From: Nesterenkonia xinjiangensis
Lineage (GTDB): Bacteria; Actinomycetota; Actinomycetes; Actinomycetales; Micrococcaceae
Direction: 5' to 3'
DNA length: 64,000 nucleotides
Assembly (NCBI RefSeq): GCF_013410745.1
Contig: NZ_JACCFY010000001.1
Coordinates: 2,790,001-2,854,000 of the forward strand
The notes beneath the pieces were generated by a model. It saw only the letters and a program-made list of their open reading frames with translations. It was not told the origin of the DNA and made no database searches. The position numbers and the translations under genes are program-made. This document shows, piece after piece, positions 53,130 to 62,531 of the stretch (the first letter of the stretch is position 1; the number at the start of each line of letters is the position of its first letter).

Positions 53130-55262
53130 TCAGCCGCGCATGCCCAGAGCGAAGGGCAGCACCAGATCCGCCCCGGCACCGCGCAGCTCCCGAGCCGCCA
53201 CCGTCAGCGTCCACCGGGAGATCACCTCGTCATCCACCAGCAGCACCGCCGCACCCTGCAGCTGGGACGCCATCTCCTCGGGCACCCGAAACCGGCCCAG
53301 CAGCCCGGCCAGCCGGAAGGCGCTGTTCGCCTCCGGTGAGCTGGAGGGCCCGCCGTCGACGGGCTCCAGCGCCCCGGCATAGGGCAGGCGTCCGACCTGG
53401 GCCACCCCGCGGGCCAGGGAATCGACCAGCCGCGGGTGGCGCCGGGAGGGCACCGACACCACCACATCCGGCCGCCGCTCCCAGCCCCATTCCGCCAGCA
53501 CCCGCACCACCGCAGAGGCCAGCTGATCCGGCACCGGGGCGTCCTCGCCCTGGATCGCTTCACGCACCGTCGGGCCCCAGCCCAGATCGGACAGCCGGGC
53601 CAGCGCCCGGCCCTCCGCGGCCACCTCGCCCGGACCCAGCCGGCCCTTCAGCGAGAGTCCCAGGGCGCCCAGCCCGGTGGGCCACTGCTTGCGCGGGGCG
53701 ATCTCCACCCCCACCCGGTCCATCGAGACCCGGGCCTCAGAGACCGAGTCCTGATCCAGCTCACGGGGAAACCACGGCCCCGCGCAGGTGTCGCAGCGGC
53801 CGCAGGCGGTGGCGGCGGCGTCGTCCAGGGCTGCGGCCAGATACGCCATCCGACACTGCCCGGGAGGCAGCCGCTCATACTCGAGCATCGACTGCTGCTC
53901 GGCCCGGCGCAGCCGCAGGATCGTGTCATAGCGCTCGGCGTCATAGACCCACCCACGCCCGGTGGAAACCCATCCGCCGCGCACCCGGTGCACCGCGCCG
54001 TCGACCTCCAGCACCTTCAGCAGCAGCTCCAGCGGGGAGCGGCGGATCTCCACCATCGCCTCCAGCCGGGCCACCGAGAGCGTCTCCTCCGGGTGCTCGG
54101 CCAGCGCAGTCAGCACCGCATCAGCACGTTCCTGGGTGGGCATCGAGGCCTGCGCGAAATGCTCCCAGATGCGGACGTCCTCCCGCCCGGGCAACAGCAG
54201 CACATCGGCGTTGTCCACCGCACGGCCGGCACGGCCGATCTGCTGGTAGTAGGACACCGGTGACGAGGGCGCCCCCAGGTGCACCACGAAGCCCAGGTCC
54301 GGCTTGTCGAAGCCCATCCCCAGCGCCGAGGTGGCGATCAGCGCCTTCACCCGGTTCTCCTTCAGCGCCTGCTCCAGCTGGGCACGCTCGTCCGGATCCG
54401 TCTGCCCGGTGTAGGCGACCACGTCATGGCCGTGCTCCCGCAGGTGACGGGTGAGATCCTGCGCCTGCGAGACGGTCAGCGCATAGACGATCCCGCTGCC
54501 GGCCAGCGAGCCCAGATGCTGGGTCAACCAGGCGATCCGCTGCTCCGAGTCTGGCAGGGTCAGCACACCCAGGCGCAGCGAATCCCGGCTGAGGCTGCCA
54601 CGCAGCACCAGGACCTCCTTGCCGCTGGCATCCCCGGCCGGGGAGAGCTGGGCGGCGACGTCCTCCACCACCCGGGAGTTCGCCGTCGCGGTGGTGGCCA
54701 GCACCGGGACCGCCGTCGGCAGGTTGCGGACGATCTCCCCGATCCGCCGGTAGTCGGGGCGGAAGTCATGGCCCCAGTCGGAGATGCAGTGGGCCTCGTC
54801 CACCACCAGCATGCCCAGCCGATCCAGCAGCCCCGGCAGCACCTCATCGCGGAAACGCGGATTGGCCAGCCGCTCCGGGGAGATCAGCAGCACGTCCAGC
54901 TCATCGGCGGCCAACGCCTCCAGCACGGAGTCCCACTCGTGGGCGTTGGCCGAGTTCACCGCCTGCGCCCGCACCCCGGCGCGGGTGGCCGCAGCGATCT
55001 GGTCCCGCATCAGCGCGATCAGCGGGGAGACGATCAGGCTCACCCCACGCCCCCGGCTGCGCAGCAGATGCGCGGCCAGGAAGTACACCGCCGACTTGCC
55101 CCAGCCGGTCTTCTGCACCACCAGCACCCGGCGGCGCTGCTCCACCAGTGCGGAGATGGCCTCCAGCTGGCCCGGACGGAAGTCATCGTCACGTCCCGTC
55201 AGCGCGGTGAGGCGCTCGCGGGCCTCGGCATGGAAGGCGGAGTCCACTGCAGTCTCAGTCAT
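53130..55262 (-). CDS. recQ: RecQ-family DNA helicase with C-terminal phosphoribosyltransferase-like domain
   Basis: A 710-residue superfamily 2 helicase. Walker A is TGWGKS (52-57), the DEAH box is VVDEAHCISDWGHDF, and the later helicase motif is GRAGRA. A zinc region with CGRCDTC follows at about 500. The last ~150 residues look like a PRTase/ComF-type fold, with VLLVDDEVISRWTLTVAARE, as in many actinobacterial RecQ proteins. ATG 55262 is preferred to GTG 55271. It acts in recombination and fork repair. Confidence 0.92.
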   Translation of the reverse strand: MTETAVDSAFHAEARERLTALTGRDDDFRPGQLEAISALVEQRRRVLVVQKTGWGKSAVYFLAAHLLRSRGRGVSLIVSPLIALMRDQIAAATRAGVRAQAVNSANAHEWDSVLEALAADELDVLLISPERLANPRFRDEVLPGLLDRLGMLVVDEAHCISDWGHDFRPDYRRIGEIVRNLPTAVPVLATTATANSRVVEDVAAQLSPAGDASGKEVLVLRGSLSRDSLRLGVLTLPDSEQRIAWLTQHLGSLAGSGIVYALTVSQAQDLTRHLREHGHDVVAYTGQTDPDERAQLEQALKENRVKALIATSALGMGFDKPDLGFVVHLGAPSSPVSYYQQIGRAGRAVDNADVLLLPGREDVRIWEHFAQASMPTQERADAVLTALAEHPEETLSVARLEAMVEIRRSPLELLLKVLEVDGAVHRVRGGWVSTGRGWVYDAERYDTILRLRRAEQQSMLEYERLPPGQCRMAYLAAALDDAAATACGRCDTCAGPWFPRELDQDSVSEARVSMDRVGVEIAPRKQWPTGLGALGLSLKGRLGPGEVAAEGRALARLSDLGWGPTVREAIQGEDAPVPDQLASAVVRVLAEWGWERRPDVVVSVPSRRHPRLVDSLARGVAQVGRLPYAGALEPVDGGPSSSPEANSAFRLAGLLGRFRVPEEMASQLQGAAVLLVDDEVISRWTLTVAARELRGAGADLVLPFALGMRG

Positions 55263-55445
55263 GACGACCACTCTTCCACGGCCGACTGACAGCTGGCCCC
55301 TCGGTGCTTCCTCGCGTGTCAGACGCCCTGCTCAACGACGCAGGAAGGCTCCCTGGAGGGCCGCGGGAGTGATAGATTGCGGCCAGAGGGCCGCCGACGG
55401 GAAGAACCTCCGTCAGCGGCCGAGGAGTCCGGGCCGGGAGGGCCG

Positions 55446-57002
55446 ATGTCGCGATTCGATCATGAGACGTATCTGCCATTCGCCCGCGACGACGTGTTCG
55501 CCTGGTACACCCGCCGCGGTGCGCTGACCCGGCTGCACCCGCCCTTCGCCGGCGAGGTCCTCGCCGAGCCGGAGGACGGCCCCGTCAACGGCGCGGAATC
55601 CCAGATCACGCTCAACCTCCCTGGGCTCTTCGGGGCCAGCGCCACCGCCGCCGCCGGCCTGGCCGGCTCCGTGCTGCCATTCTCTCCGCGCAGCCGACTG
55701 GCCTGGCACTCCCGGCATGAGGACTTCCGCCCGGGCCACGGATTCACTGATGTGATGATCTCCGGACCCATGCACAGCTGGCGCCACGAGCGGGAGTTCC
55801 TGGACCAGGGCCAGGGCACCCTGCTGCGCGAGACCATCACCTACCAGCATCCCGCCGAATCCCGCCTGCCCGGTCCGCTGCGACGCCGCATCCAGAACAG
55901 CCTGGAGCAGGAGCTGCACCGGGTCTTCACCTTCCGCGCCCACCAGACGGCCCAGGACCTGGCCTTCCATCAGAGCCATGGCCGACTGGCCTCCCAGCAG
56001 CGAGAGCGTCGATCCCATCTGGACGTCGAGGACGACGCCTGCGCGGACGGTCCCCAGGTGGTCGCCGTCTCGGGCGCCTCGGGGATGATCGGCACCCAGG
56101 TCTGCGCGCTGCTCGGCGGTGCCGGCATCGAGGTCAGGCGGCTGGTCCGTCGGGACCTCAGTCGGACCGAGGCGGGGGAGTCGGAGACCGGAGTCGGGGA
56201 GATCGCCTGGGATCCGGACTCCGGGCAGTTGGACGAGCAGGCGCTCGCAGACGTGGACGTCGTCATCAACCTGGCCGGCCGGCCGCTGGCCTCCCGATTC
56301 ACCGATGAGCACAAGCGCCGGGTGCGCTCCTCGCGCGTGGACGGCACCACTCTGCTCGCTGAGACGCTGGCCCACCTGGAGGAGACCAGCCCGAGAGGGC
56401 GCGCACTGATCAGCGGCTCGGCCATCGGCTGGTACGGGGCCACTGCGCAGGATCGGGTCGGAGCCGCCGGTCAGCTCACCGAGAGCATGCCCTCCGGCAC
56501 GGACTTCCTCGCCGAGGTGTGCCGGGCCTGGGAGAGCGCGGCCCGCCGGGCCGAGACCTCAGGCGTGCGTGTGGCGACCATCCGCACCGGCCTCGTGCAG
56601 TCACCCTCCGGAGGCGCACTGCAGCAGATGCTGCCGCTGTTCGCCGTGGGGGTGGGCGGCCCGCTGGGAGGCCCCCAGATGCAGAGCTGGATCAGCCTGG
56701 ATGACATCGCGGGGCTCATCGTCCACCTGGCCCTGACCCCGTCGGCCAGAGGCCCGGTCAACGGCGTCGCTCCTGCCCCCGTCACCGCGAGGGCCTACGC
56801 CCGGTGCCTCGGCGCGGTGCTCCGGCGGCCCTCGGCGCTTCCCACGCCCTCGTTCGGCCCCAAGCTCCTGCTGGGGGCCCAGGGGTCACGGGAACTGGTC
56901 ATGGCGGACCAGAACGCCAGCGCGGAGAAGGCTCTGGATCTCGGCTACGCCTTCCGCCACCCCACCCTGGAGGAGGCCTTACGGCACGTGCTGGGACGGT
57001 GA
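55446..57002 (+). CDS. TIGR01777 family SRPBCC-NAD(P) epimerase fusion
   Basis: A 518-residue protein. Residues 1-165 form a SRPBCC (polyketide-cyclase-like) ligand-binding domain, and residues ~203-518 form an extended SDR of the TIGR01777 (YfcH-type) family with the dinucleotide motif GASGMIG at 210-216. The C-terminal DUF1731 ends EKALDLGYAFRHPTLEEALR. This fusion is frequent in Actinobacteria; its substrate is unknown. ATG 55446 has GGGAGG upstream. Confidence 0.9.
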   Translation: MSRFDHETYLPFARDDVFAWYTRRGALTRLHPPFAGEVLAEPEDGPVNGAESQITLNLPGLFGASATAAAGLAGSVLPFSPRSRLAWHSRHEDFRPGHGFTDVMISGPMHSWRHEREFLDQGQGTLLRETITYQHPAESRLPGPLRRRIQNSLEQELHRVFTFRAHQTAQDLAFHQSHGRLASQQRERRSHLDVEDDACADGPQVVAVSGASGMIGTQVCALLGGAGIEVRRLVRRDLSRTEAGESETGVGEIAWDPDSGQLDEQALADVDVVINLAGRPLASRFTDEHKRRVRSSRVDGTTLLAETLAHLEETSPRGRALISGSAIGWYGATAQDRVGAAGQLTESMPSGTDFLAEVCRAWESAARRAETSGVRVATIRTGLVQSPSGGALQQMLPLFAVGVGGPLGGPQMQSWISLDDIAGLIVHLALTPSARGPVNGVAPAPVTARAYARCLGAVLRRPSALPTPSFGPKLLLGAQGSRELVMADQNASAEKALDLGYAFRHPTLEEALRHVLGR

Positions 57003-57034
57003 CCGGCCGTTCCGCCCGAGCCCGCAGCCTCGCA

Positions 57035-57144
57035 CCCCCCCCCCCCCCTTCACACACCTCGCTTCACACACCTCGCTTCACACACCTCGCTTCACACACC
57101 TCGCTTCACACACACCGATTCATCCACCCCGATCCCCCCCCCCC
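57035..57144. repeat. 14-bp tandem repeat flanked by C homopolymers
   Basis: A run of 14 C (57035-57048), then four perfect copies and one imperfect copy of CTTCACACACCTCG (57048-57117), then 11 C (57134-57144). It lies 29 nt before the ATG of the next gene. Length variation by replication slippage is likely; sequencing may also be unreliable here. Confidence 0.9.
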
Positions 57145-57172
57145 TTCCCGCAGACCCCGAGAGGACCACACC

Positions 57173-57955
57173 ATGACCCCCGCTCCCAGCACCGCCGAGC
57201 TCGCCGCCCGCGCTGACACCCTGCTGAACCTCCACCACCGGCAGGCCCCGGTGGTCCTGCCCACCGCCTGGGACGTCTGGTCCGCGCGGTTCATCGAGGA
57301 AGCCGGCTTCGAGGCGCTCACCGTAGGCAGCCACCCGCTGGCAGACTCCCTCGGCGCGGCCGACGGCGAGGCGATGAGCCTGGAGCAGGCCCTGGAGGCC
57401 ATCGCCCGCATCACCGCCGGTGTGGACATCCCGGTCTCCGCGGACCTGGAATCCGGCTACGACACCCCACCGGCTGAACTCGTCGAACGGACGCTGGCCG
57501 CCGGCGTCGTGGGCATCAACATCGAAGACGTCGTCCACTCCCGGGGAGCCATGCGCTCAGCCCAGGAGCATGCCGACTACCTGGCCGGGATCCGGCAGGC
57601 CGCCGACCAGGCCGGGGTCCACCTGGTGATCAACGGGCGCACCGACGTCTACAAGCACACCGGGGACTTCAAGGACCCGCTCTCCGAGACGCTCCACCGG
57701 CTCCATCGCATGGAGGAGGCCGGCGTCGACAGCCTCTACCCGGTCGGTCTGCCCTCTGAGGAGGTGCTCAGCACAATCCTGGCCGAGATCCGCACCCCGC
57801 TGAACGTCACAGCTCATCCGGAGCAGGGGGCGGTCCCCGACGGGCTCGGTCTGGCACGGCTGACCGAGCTGGGCGTCTCCCGGGTCAGCTTCGGCCCGCT
57901 GCTGCAGATGACGCTGGCGGAGAAGGCCTCCGGAGTGCTCGACGGCTGGAAGTAG
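57173..57955 (+). CDS. Isocitrate lyase/PEP mutase superfamily protein
   Basis: A 260-residue TIM-barrel enzyme. DLESGYDT (about residues 94-101) carries the metal-binding acidic residues, GINIEDVVHSRG (107-122 region) and INGRTDVY follow; the position after the D-x-E-x-G motif has no KKCGH motif, so it is not isocitrate lyase itself. It belongs to the oxaloacetate-decarboxylase/PEP-mutase-like group. Substrate is unknown. GAGAGG precedes the ATG, next to a slippage-prone repeat. Confidence 0.88.
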   Translation: MTPAPSTAELAARADTLLNLHHRQAPVVLPTAWDVWSARFIEEAGFEALTVGSHPLADSLGAADGEAMSLEQALEAIARITAGVDIPVSADLESGYDTPPAELVERTLAAGVVGINIEDVVHSRGAMRSAQEHADYLAGIRQAADQAGVHLVINGRTDVYKHTGDFKDPLSETLHRLHRMEEAGVDSLYPVGLPSEEVLSTILAEIRTPLNVTAHPEQGAVPDGLGLARLTELGVSRVSFGPLLQMTLAEKASGVLDGWK

Positions 57956-58122
57956 CAGGGCATCGTCGTCGAGGGCCGGCGGGGCTGAGCCGGCGCAGCG
58001 ATGCCGGCGGCACATGCGTTCCGGCCGGTGACCTCGCGGCTGCTGGGTTACCCTGGCACCTTGCCGTCGCTCCCGGTCCCACGCCGGGCGCACCCTCGAT
58101 CCAGCAGGAGCACCCTCACCCC

Positions 58123-59433
58123 ATGCGCGTGACCATCGCCCCCCGCACCGAAGGCATCCTCAACTCCGACGCCGGCTCCACGGTGCGCCGCTCCGTCCTG
58201 CCCTCCGGCGTCCGGGTGCTCACCGAGGACATGCCGGGCCAGCGCTCGGTGACCATCGGCTTCTGGATCGCGGTGGGCTCACGGGATGAGGCCCAGCACC
58301 AGCACGGCTCCACCCACTTCCTGGAGCACCTGCTGTTCAAAGGCACTCCGAGCCGCTCCGCCCTGGACATCGCCGCCGCCTTCGACGCGGTCGGAGGAGA
58401 GTCCAACGCGATGACCGGCAAAGAGTCCACCTGCTACTACGCCCGGGTGCTCGACGCCGATCTGCCCATGGCCGTGGAGGTGCTCACCGACATGGTCACC
58501 TCCGCCTCGCTGGATCCGCAGGAGATGGAGACCGAGCGCGGGGTCATCCTCGAGGAGCTGGCCATGGCCGAGGACGATCCCGACGACGTCGTCCACGAGC
58601 GCTTCTCCGCCCAGGTGATGGACGGCCACGCGTTGGGGCGGCCCATCGGCGGCACCCCTGCTGACATCCGCACGGCCACCCGCGACGACGTCCACGCGCA
58701 CTTCACCCGCTGGTACCGGCCGGACGAGCTGGTCATCACCGCCGCCGGCGGACTGGACCACGATCAGCTGTGCCGGATGATCGACGAGGCCCTGGACACC
58801 TCCGCCTGGGACACCACGATCTCCCAGGACCCGGCGCCGCGCCGGGTGGGGCAGGAGCAGGTGATCCCGGTCCGCGCAGGGGTGGAGGAGCATTTCAAGC
58901 CCGTCGAGCAGGCGCAGGTCATCCTGGGCGGCCGCGGCCTCTCCGCGGCCGACGAGGACCGCTTCGCCCTCTCGGTGATGCACGCGATCCTCGGCGGCGG
59001 GATGTCCTCCCGGCTGTTCCAGGAGATCCGCGAACGCCGCGGCCTGGCCTACTCCACCTACTCGTTCTCCGCCGCCTACACCGACGCGGGCTGCTACGGC
59101 CTCTATGCCGGATGCCTGCCGGAGAAGGTGGACAGCGTCATCGCGGTGATGACCGCTGAGCTGGAGCGCATCGCCACAGCACCGGTGACCGAGGAGGAGC
59201 TCAGCCGTGCCAAGGGCCAGCTGCGCGGCGGGACCGTGTTGGGCATGGAGGAGACCTCTTCACGCATGTCCCGGCTGGGCCGCTCCGAGCTGGTGCGCGG
59301 CGAGTTCGTCGACATCTCCGACACGCTCGCTCAGCTGCAGGCCGTCACCGCCGAGGACGTGCGCAGCGTGGCAGGCCGGCTGGCGGACTCGCCGCGGGCG
59401 ACCACGGTCGTCCGGCCCGGTCGGGACGGCTGA
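58123..59433 (+). CDS. M16 (pitrilysin-type) zinc metallopeptidase
   Basis: A 436-residue peptidase. The inverted zinc motif HxxEH is H65-F-L-E68-H69, and the third ligand is the glutamate of GVILEE near residue 144. The C-terminal inactive-type half includes the family's RRGLAYSTYSF. In many Actinobacteria this gene follows pnp directly; here it is 37 kb away. It probably processes small peptides in the cytoplasm. Confidence 0.93.
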   Translation: MRVTIAPRTEGILNSDAGSTVRRSVLPSGVRVLTEDMPGQRSVTIGFWIAVGSRDEAQHQHGSTHFLEHLLFKGTPSRSALDIAAAFDAVGGESNAMTGKESTCYYARVLDADLPMAVEVLTDMVTSASLDPQEMETERGVILEELAMAEDDPDDVVHERFSAQVMDGHALGRPIGGTPADIRTATRDDVHAHFTRWYRPDELVITAAGGLDHDQLCRMIDEALDTSAWDTTISQDPAPRRVGQEQVIPVRAGVEEHFKPVEQAQVILGGRGLSAADEDRFALSVMHAILGGGMSSRLFQEIRERRGLAYSTYSFSAAYTDAGCYGLYAGCLPEKVDSVIAVMTAELERIATAPVTEEELSRAKGQLRGGTVLGMEETSSRMSRLGRSELVRGEFVDISDTLAQLQAVTAEDVRSVAGRLADSPRATTVVRPGRDG

Positions 59434-59544
59434 ACTCCAGGCCGCGGGGTGGAGGCCCACTGATGACGGGGGCACGCTGCCGCTCCTACACTGGTCCCTT
59501 GGACGGCCGACGGCGCCGAGGACGACCGGAGGGTGAGGACCAGG

Positions 59545-60063
59545 ATGCCCGGAAGGGCCAGTGACGGCATGGAGGAACAGCTGATCAGCGACGTCGGGCT
59601 GGACCGACGCCATCAGCTGGTCGCCTGCCTGGCCGGAGTCGGCGTGGCTCTTCCCGCACTTGCCTGGGGCTGGTCCACGGCCAGCGCCCTGCCCGTCCTG
59701 GGTGGGATCCTGCTGGCCTGTGTGGTCTTCGCCTGGTCCTCGCTGCTGCGGGTGAGGCTCAGCGTGGTCGGGGAAGGGCTGCGCCTGCGTGCAGGGATCT
59801 GGTCCGCCGAGATCGTCCCCTGGCAGGCGGTTCAGCAGATCCGCACCGGCGCCCGCACCCAGCTGATCGCCGTGTGGGGCCGGAAGTCCGAAGCCGAGGC
59901 CACGCAGTACCTCGTCGACGGGCCCACGCTGCGCATCGTCACCTCCGGACATGAGTATGTGGTCAGCGTGGAGGACTCTCGCGCCGCGATGCAGGAGCTG
60001 AGCGCCCACTGGCCGGGCGAACACACGTTGCGCACCCTTGACCCGCAGCAGAGGAGCACCTGA
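59545..60063 (+). CDS. Membrane protein with bacterial PH domain
   Basis: A 172-residue protein with two membrane segments (about residues 28-70) followed by a bPH2-like domain (RVRLSVVGEGLRLRAGIW and the following strands). ATG 59545 has AGGACCAGG upstream; GTG 59533 is an alternative. It overlaps the next lipoprotein start by one base (TGATG). Role unknown. Confidence 0.75.
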   Translation: MPGRASDGMEEQLISDVGLDRRHQLVACLAGVGVALPALAWGWSTASALPVLGGILLACVVFAWSSLLRVRLSVVGEGLRLRAGIWSAEIVPWQAVQQIRTGARTQLIAVWGRKSEAEATQYLVDGPTLRIVTSGHEYVVSVEDSRAAMQELSAHWPGEHTLRTLDPQQRST

Positions 60064-60734
60064 TGGACGATCGACGCCGCTATGGTTCCACCCTGGGATC
60101 CTCGAGCGCCGGATCGGCGCACACCGGGCGGACACGACCCGGACTGCGCCGACGGCGCCGCGCGGTGGCGTTCGCAGCTCCGCTGCTGGGCGCCCTGCTG
60201 CTGTCCGGATGTGCGGGGGGAGGGGAGCAGGACGCCCCCGAACCTGATGAGGACCCGGTGACCACCGCACCGGGGCCCTCGCCGCAGGGTCCCGACGACG
60301 ACGGCGCAGCCGATGAGACCCAGGGGCCCGATGACATGACCGATCCCGACGAGCCGGACTCCGACGTCGCCCAGACAGACCTTGAGGATAGCGGCGACGG
60401 CGACACCGGCGTCCCGGAGCCGACGCCGCAGCAGGTGGAGGAGACCCCCGAGCTCATCGAGGAGGTCCAGGCCACCTGGGAGGCCTACGAGGAGCTCTCC
60501 GAGACGGAGCTGGAGGTCATGTTCTACTCCGGGAACCTGAGCTGCTACGGGGTCCGCACGGTGGTCGAGGAGGACGCTGAGGAGGTCCGCATCGCCACGG
60601 TCTCCGGCCGACTGCCGGAGGCCGCCGACCAGCCCTGCACCCAGGAGGCCCTCTACGTCTCCGTGGTGGTGGAGCTGGAGGAGCCGCTCGGTGACCGTGA
60701 GGTCGTCGAGCTGCCGGACGTCGAGCTCAACTGA
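60063..60734 (+). CDS. Small acidic lipoprotein
   Basis: A 223-residue protein with an unusually long basic N-region and lipobox LLLSGC with lipidation at C50. The mature part begins with about 80 residues rich in Asp, Pro, Glu and Gly and ends in a compact domain (SNLSCYGVRTVVEED-like, one pair of cysteines), possibly disulphide-linked. Cotranscribed with the PH-domain gene. Function unknown. Confidence 0.8.
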   Translation: MDDRRRYGSTLGSSSAGSAHTGRTRPGLRRRRRAVAFAAPLLGALLLSGCAGGGEQDAPEPDEDPVTTAPGPSPQGPDDDGAADETQGPDDMTDPDEPDSDVAQTDLEDSGDGDTGVPEPTPQQVEETPELIEEVQATWEAYEELSETELEVMFYSGNLSCYGVRTVVEEDAEEVRIATVSGRLPEAADQPCTQEALYVSVVVELEEPLGDREVVELPDVELN

Positions 60735-60842
60735 CCGATCCTCCGTGGAGGAGCGGTCCTGGTGTCACCGTGCGCGGAAGCGGCCCCTGGATGACGGGCG
60801 TCTGGATGGCAGGCACCTGAATGAGGGAATGCTAGGCCCGGC

Positions 60843-61184
60843 TCAGCCGCCGGCGAAGGGCGGGAGCACGTCCACCTGATCCCCGGGTTTCAGCGGCGTG
60901 GTCTCCGCCGCGGCCCGCACCCCGTTGATCAGGAAGGAGCAGCGCGCCAGCACGCGGGGCAGCTGCTCGAGGCCCCCCGGGTGACCTGATTCCCCGGGCT
61001 CGCCGGGATCACCGGTGCCCACGGCATCGGGAAGTCGCGCCAGCACCGCGGCCAGCGACGTCGGCTCGGACAGTGTCAGGTCCAGCTCCTCGACGCCGGC
61101 GGCCTCGGCGGCCGCCGCGAAGAGACGCACGGTCAGGGTCCCGTCGGCGGTCGTGGTGACCGGGTCGTGCGGTGCGGTGGTCAT
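60843..61184 (-). CDS. moaD: Molybdopterin synthase small subunit
   Basis: A 113-residue ubiquitin-fold protein ending PPFAGG, whose terminal Gly-Gly is activated and thiocarboxylated to supply sulfur to molybdopterin. The beta-grasp starts TLTVRLFAAAAEAAG. A ~20-residue Gly/Pro-rich insert around residue 60 is longer than usual. It lies 4 nt after moaA and belongs to the same operon. Confidence 0.92.
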   Translation of the reverse strand: MTTAPHDPVTTTADGTLTVRLFAAAAEAAGVEELDLTLSEPTSLAAVLARLPDAVGTGDPGEPGESGHPGGLEQLPRVLARCSFLINGVRAAAETTPLKPGDQVDVLPPFAGG

Positions 61185-61188
61185 CGGA

Positions 61189-62400
61189 TCATCCTCCGAT
61201 CGCCGACATCGAACGGCCCGGGCGGGTGAAGGAGTCCAGGTCGAAGCCGGGACGATCGGTGCCGTGCGCGGCCGGCTTGAGCCACATGGCCTCGGCCCAG
61301 CGGCGGGCCACGGCGTCGTCGTCGGCTGCCGGATCGCGCAGCAGGTGGGCCAGGTCGACCTCCTGGTGGGAGAACAGGCAACTCATCACCTTGCCCTCGG
61401 CGGTGATCCGGGTGCGACGGCAGTCCGCGCAGAACGGCTCGGTGACCGAGGCGATCACCCCGACCCGTCCCAGCGGCGTGCCGTCCAGGGCGAGCACCTC
61501 GAAACGTTCGGCCGGCGCGCCGGCGCGAGGCTCGGCATCGGGCTGCAGCTGGAACCGCTCGGAGAGCAGCGCCCTGGTCTGAGCGGCTGAGACCGTGCCT
61601 TCGCTGCGCCAGTTCTGGTCGCCGTCCAGCGGCATCTGTTCGATGAACCGCAGCTCGTAGCCCTGGGCGAGCGCCCAGGCCAGCAGATCGGGTGCCTCAC
61701 GCTCGTTGATCCCGCGCATCAGCACCGCGTTGACCTTCAGCGGCGTCAGCCCTGCCGCTGCGGCGGCCTCCACTCCTCGCAGGACCTTGTCCAGCGAGTC
61801 TCGGCGGGTGAGCTGCGCGAAGGTCTCCGGGTGCAGCGAGTCCAGCGAGACGTTGACCCGGTCCAGGCCGGCCTCGACGAGCGCGGCGGCCTTGCGCTCG
61901 AGGCCGATGGCATTGGTGGTCATGGCGATCGGCAGGTCGGGGTGGTCGGCCCGGATCCCGGCGATGATCTCCAGCAGATCCGCCCGCACCAGCGGCTCGC
62001 CGCCGGTGAGGCGCAGCTCGCGCACCCCCAGGGTGTCCACGCCGATGCGCACCAGCCGGCGGATTTCCTCGGCGGTGAGTAGCTCGTCCTTGGAGAGCCA
62101 GGGCAGCCCGTCGGCAGGCATGCAGTAGGTGCAGCGCAGGTTGCACTTGTCGATCAGCGAGATGCGTAGATCCGTGGCGCGCCGGCCGAAGCGGTCCAGC
62201 AGCCCGCGGGCAGGATCAGCGTCCTCGGCCCCGGGCAGGGGCTGGCCGGGCCGGGCCGGCAGGCTCGGCATGCCCAGCGGCACACGGTGCGGCCCGTTCG
62301 CAGACGCCGGCACCTCAGTGTCCGAGGAGGGCTCCTGCGACTGGGCGCTCTCAAACTGCGCGCCCTCGGCGTCAGCGTTCCCAGCGGCCAGTTCCTCCAT
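61189..62400 (-). CDS. moaA: GTP 3',8-cyclase MoaA
   Basis: A 403-residue radical SAM enzyme catalysing the first step of molybdenum cofactor synthesis from GTP. The N-terminal [4Fe-4S] cluster is held by C86, C90 and C93 in CNLRCTYC; the C-terminal cluster motif includes CADCRRTR and the cysteine of KVMSC; the protein ends AIGG as required. The first ~65 residues before RGLLDRFGRRATDLR are an acidic extension, so a start at the methionine near residue 44 is possible. Confidence 0.94.
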   Translation of the reverse strand: MEELAAGNADAEGAQFESAQSQEPSSDTEVPASANGPHRVPLGMPSLPARPGQPLPGAEDADPARGLLDRFGRRATDLRISLIDKCNLRCTYCMPADGLPWLSKDELLTAEEIRRLVRIGVDTLGVRELRLTGGEPLVRADLLEIIAGIRADHPDLPIAMTTNAIGLERKAAALVEAGLDRVNVSLDSLHPETFAQLTRRDSLDKVLRGVEAAAAAGLTPLKVNAVLMRGINEREAPDLLAWALAQGYELRFIEQMPLDGDQNWRSEGTVSAAQTRALLSERFQLQPDAEPRAGAPAERFEVLALDGTPLGRVGVIASVTEPFCADCRRTRITAEGKVMSCLFSHQEVDLAHLLRDPAADDDAVARRWAEAMWLKPAAHGTDRPGFDLDSFTRPGRSMSAIGG

Positions 62401-62531
62401 ACCCCCATGCTACGGGTCCGAGTGTTTCTGTCGCATGACCCCAGGTCCGGCCCGCCGCATCGGCTGTGGACCGCCCTCCAGGCGGCTGGTGATCGTCCGA
62501 CGGGGCGCCTGGGGCCGTGGAGAAGACGCCC

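Noticed and set aside
57048-57117. Direct repeats as a possible CRISPR array
   Set aside because: The copies are contiguous with no spacers and only 14 bp long; no cas genes in the window.
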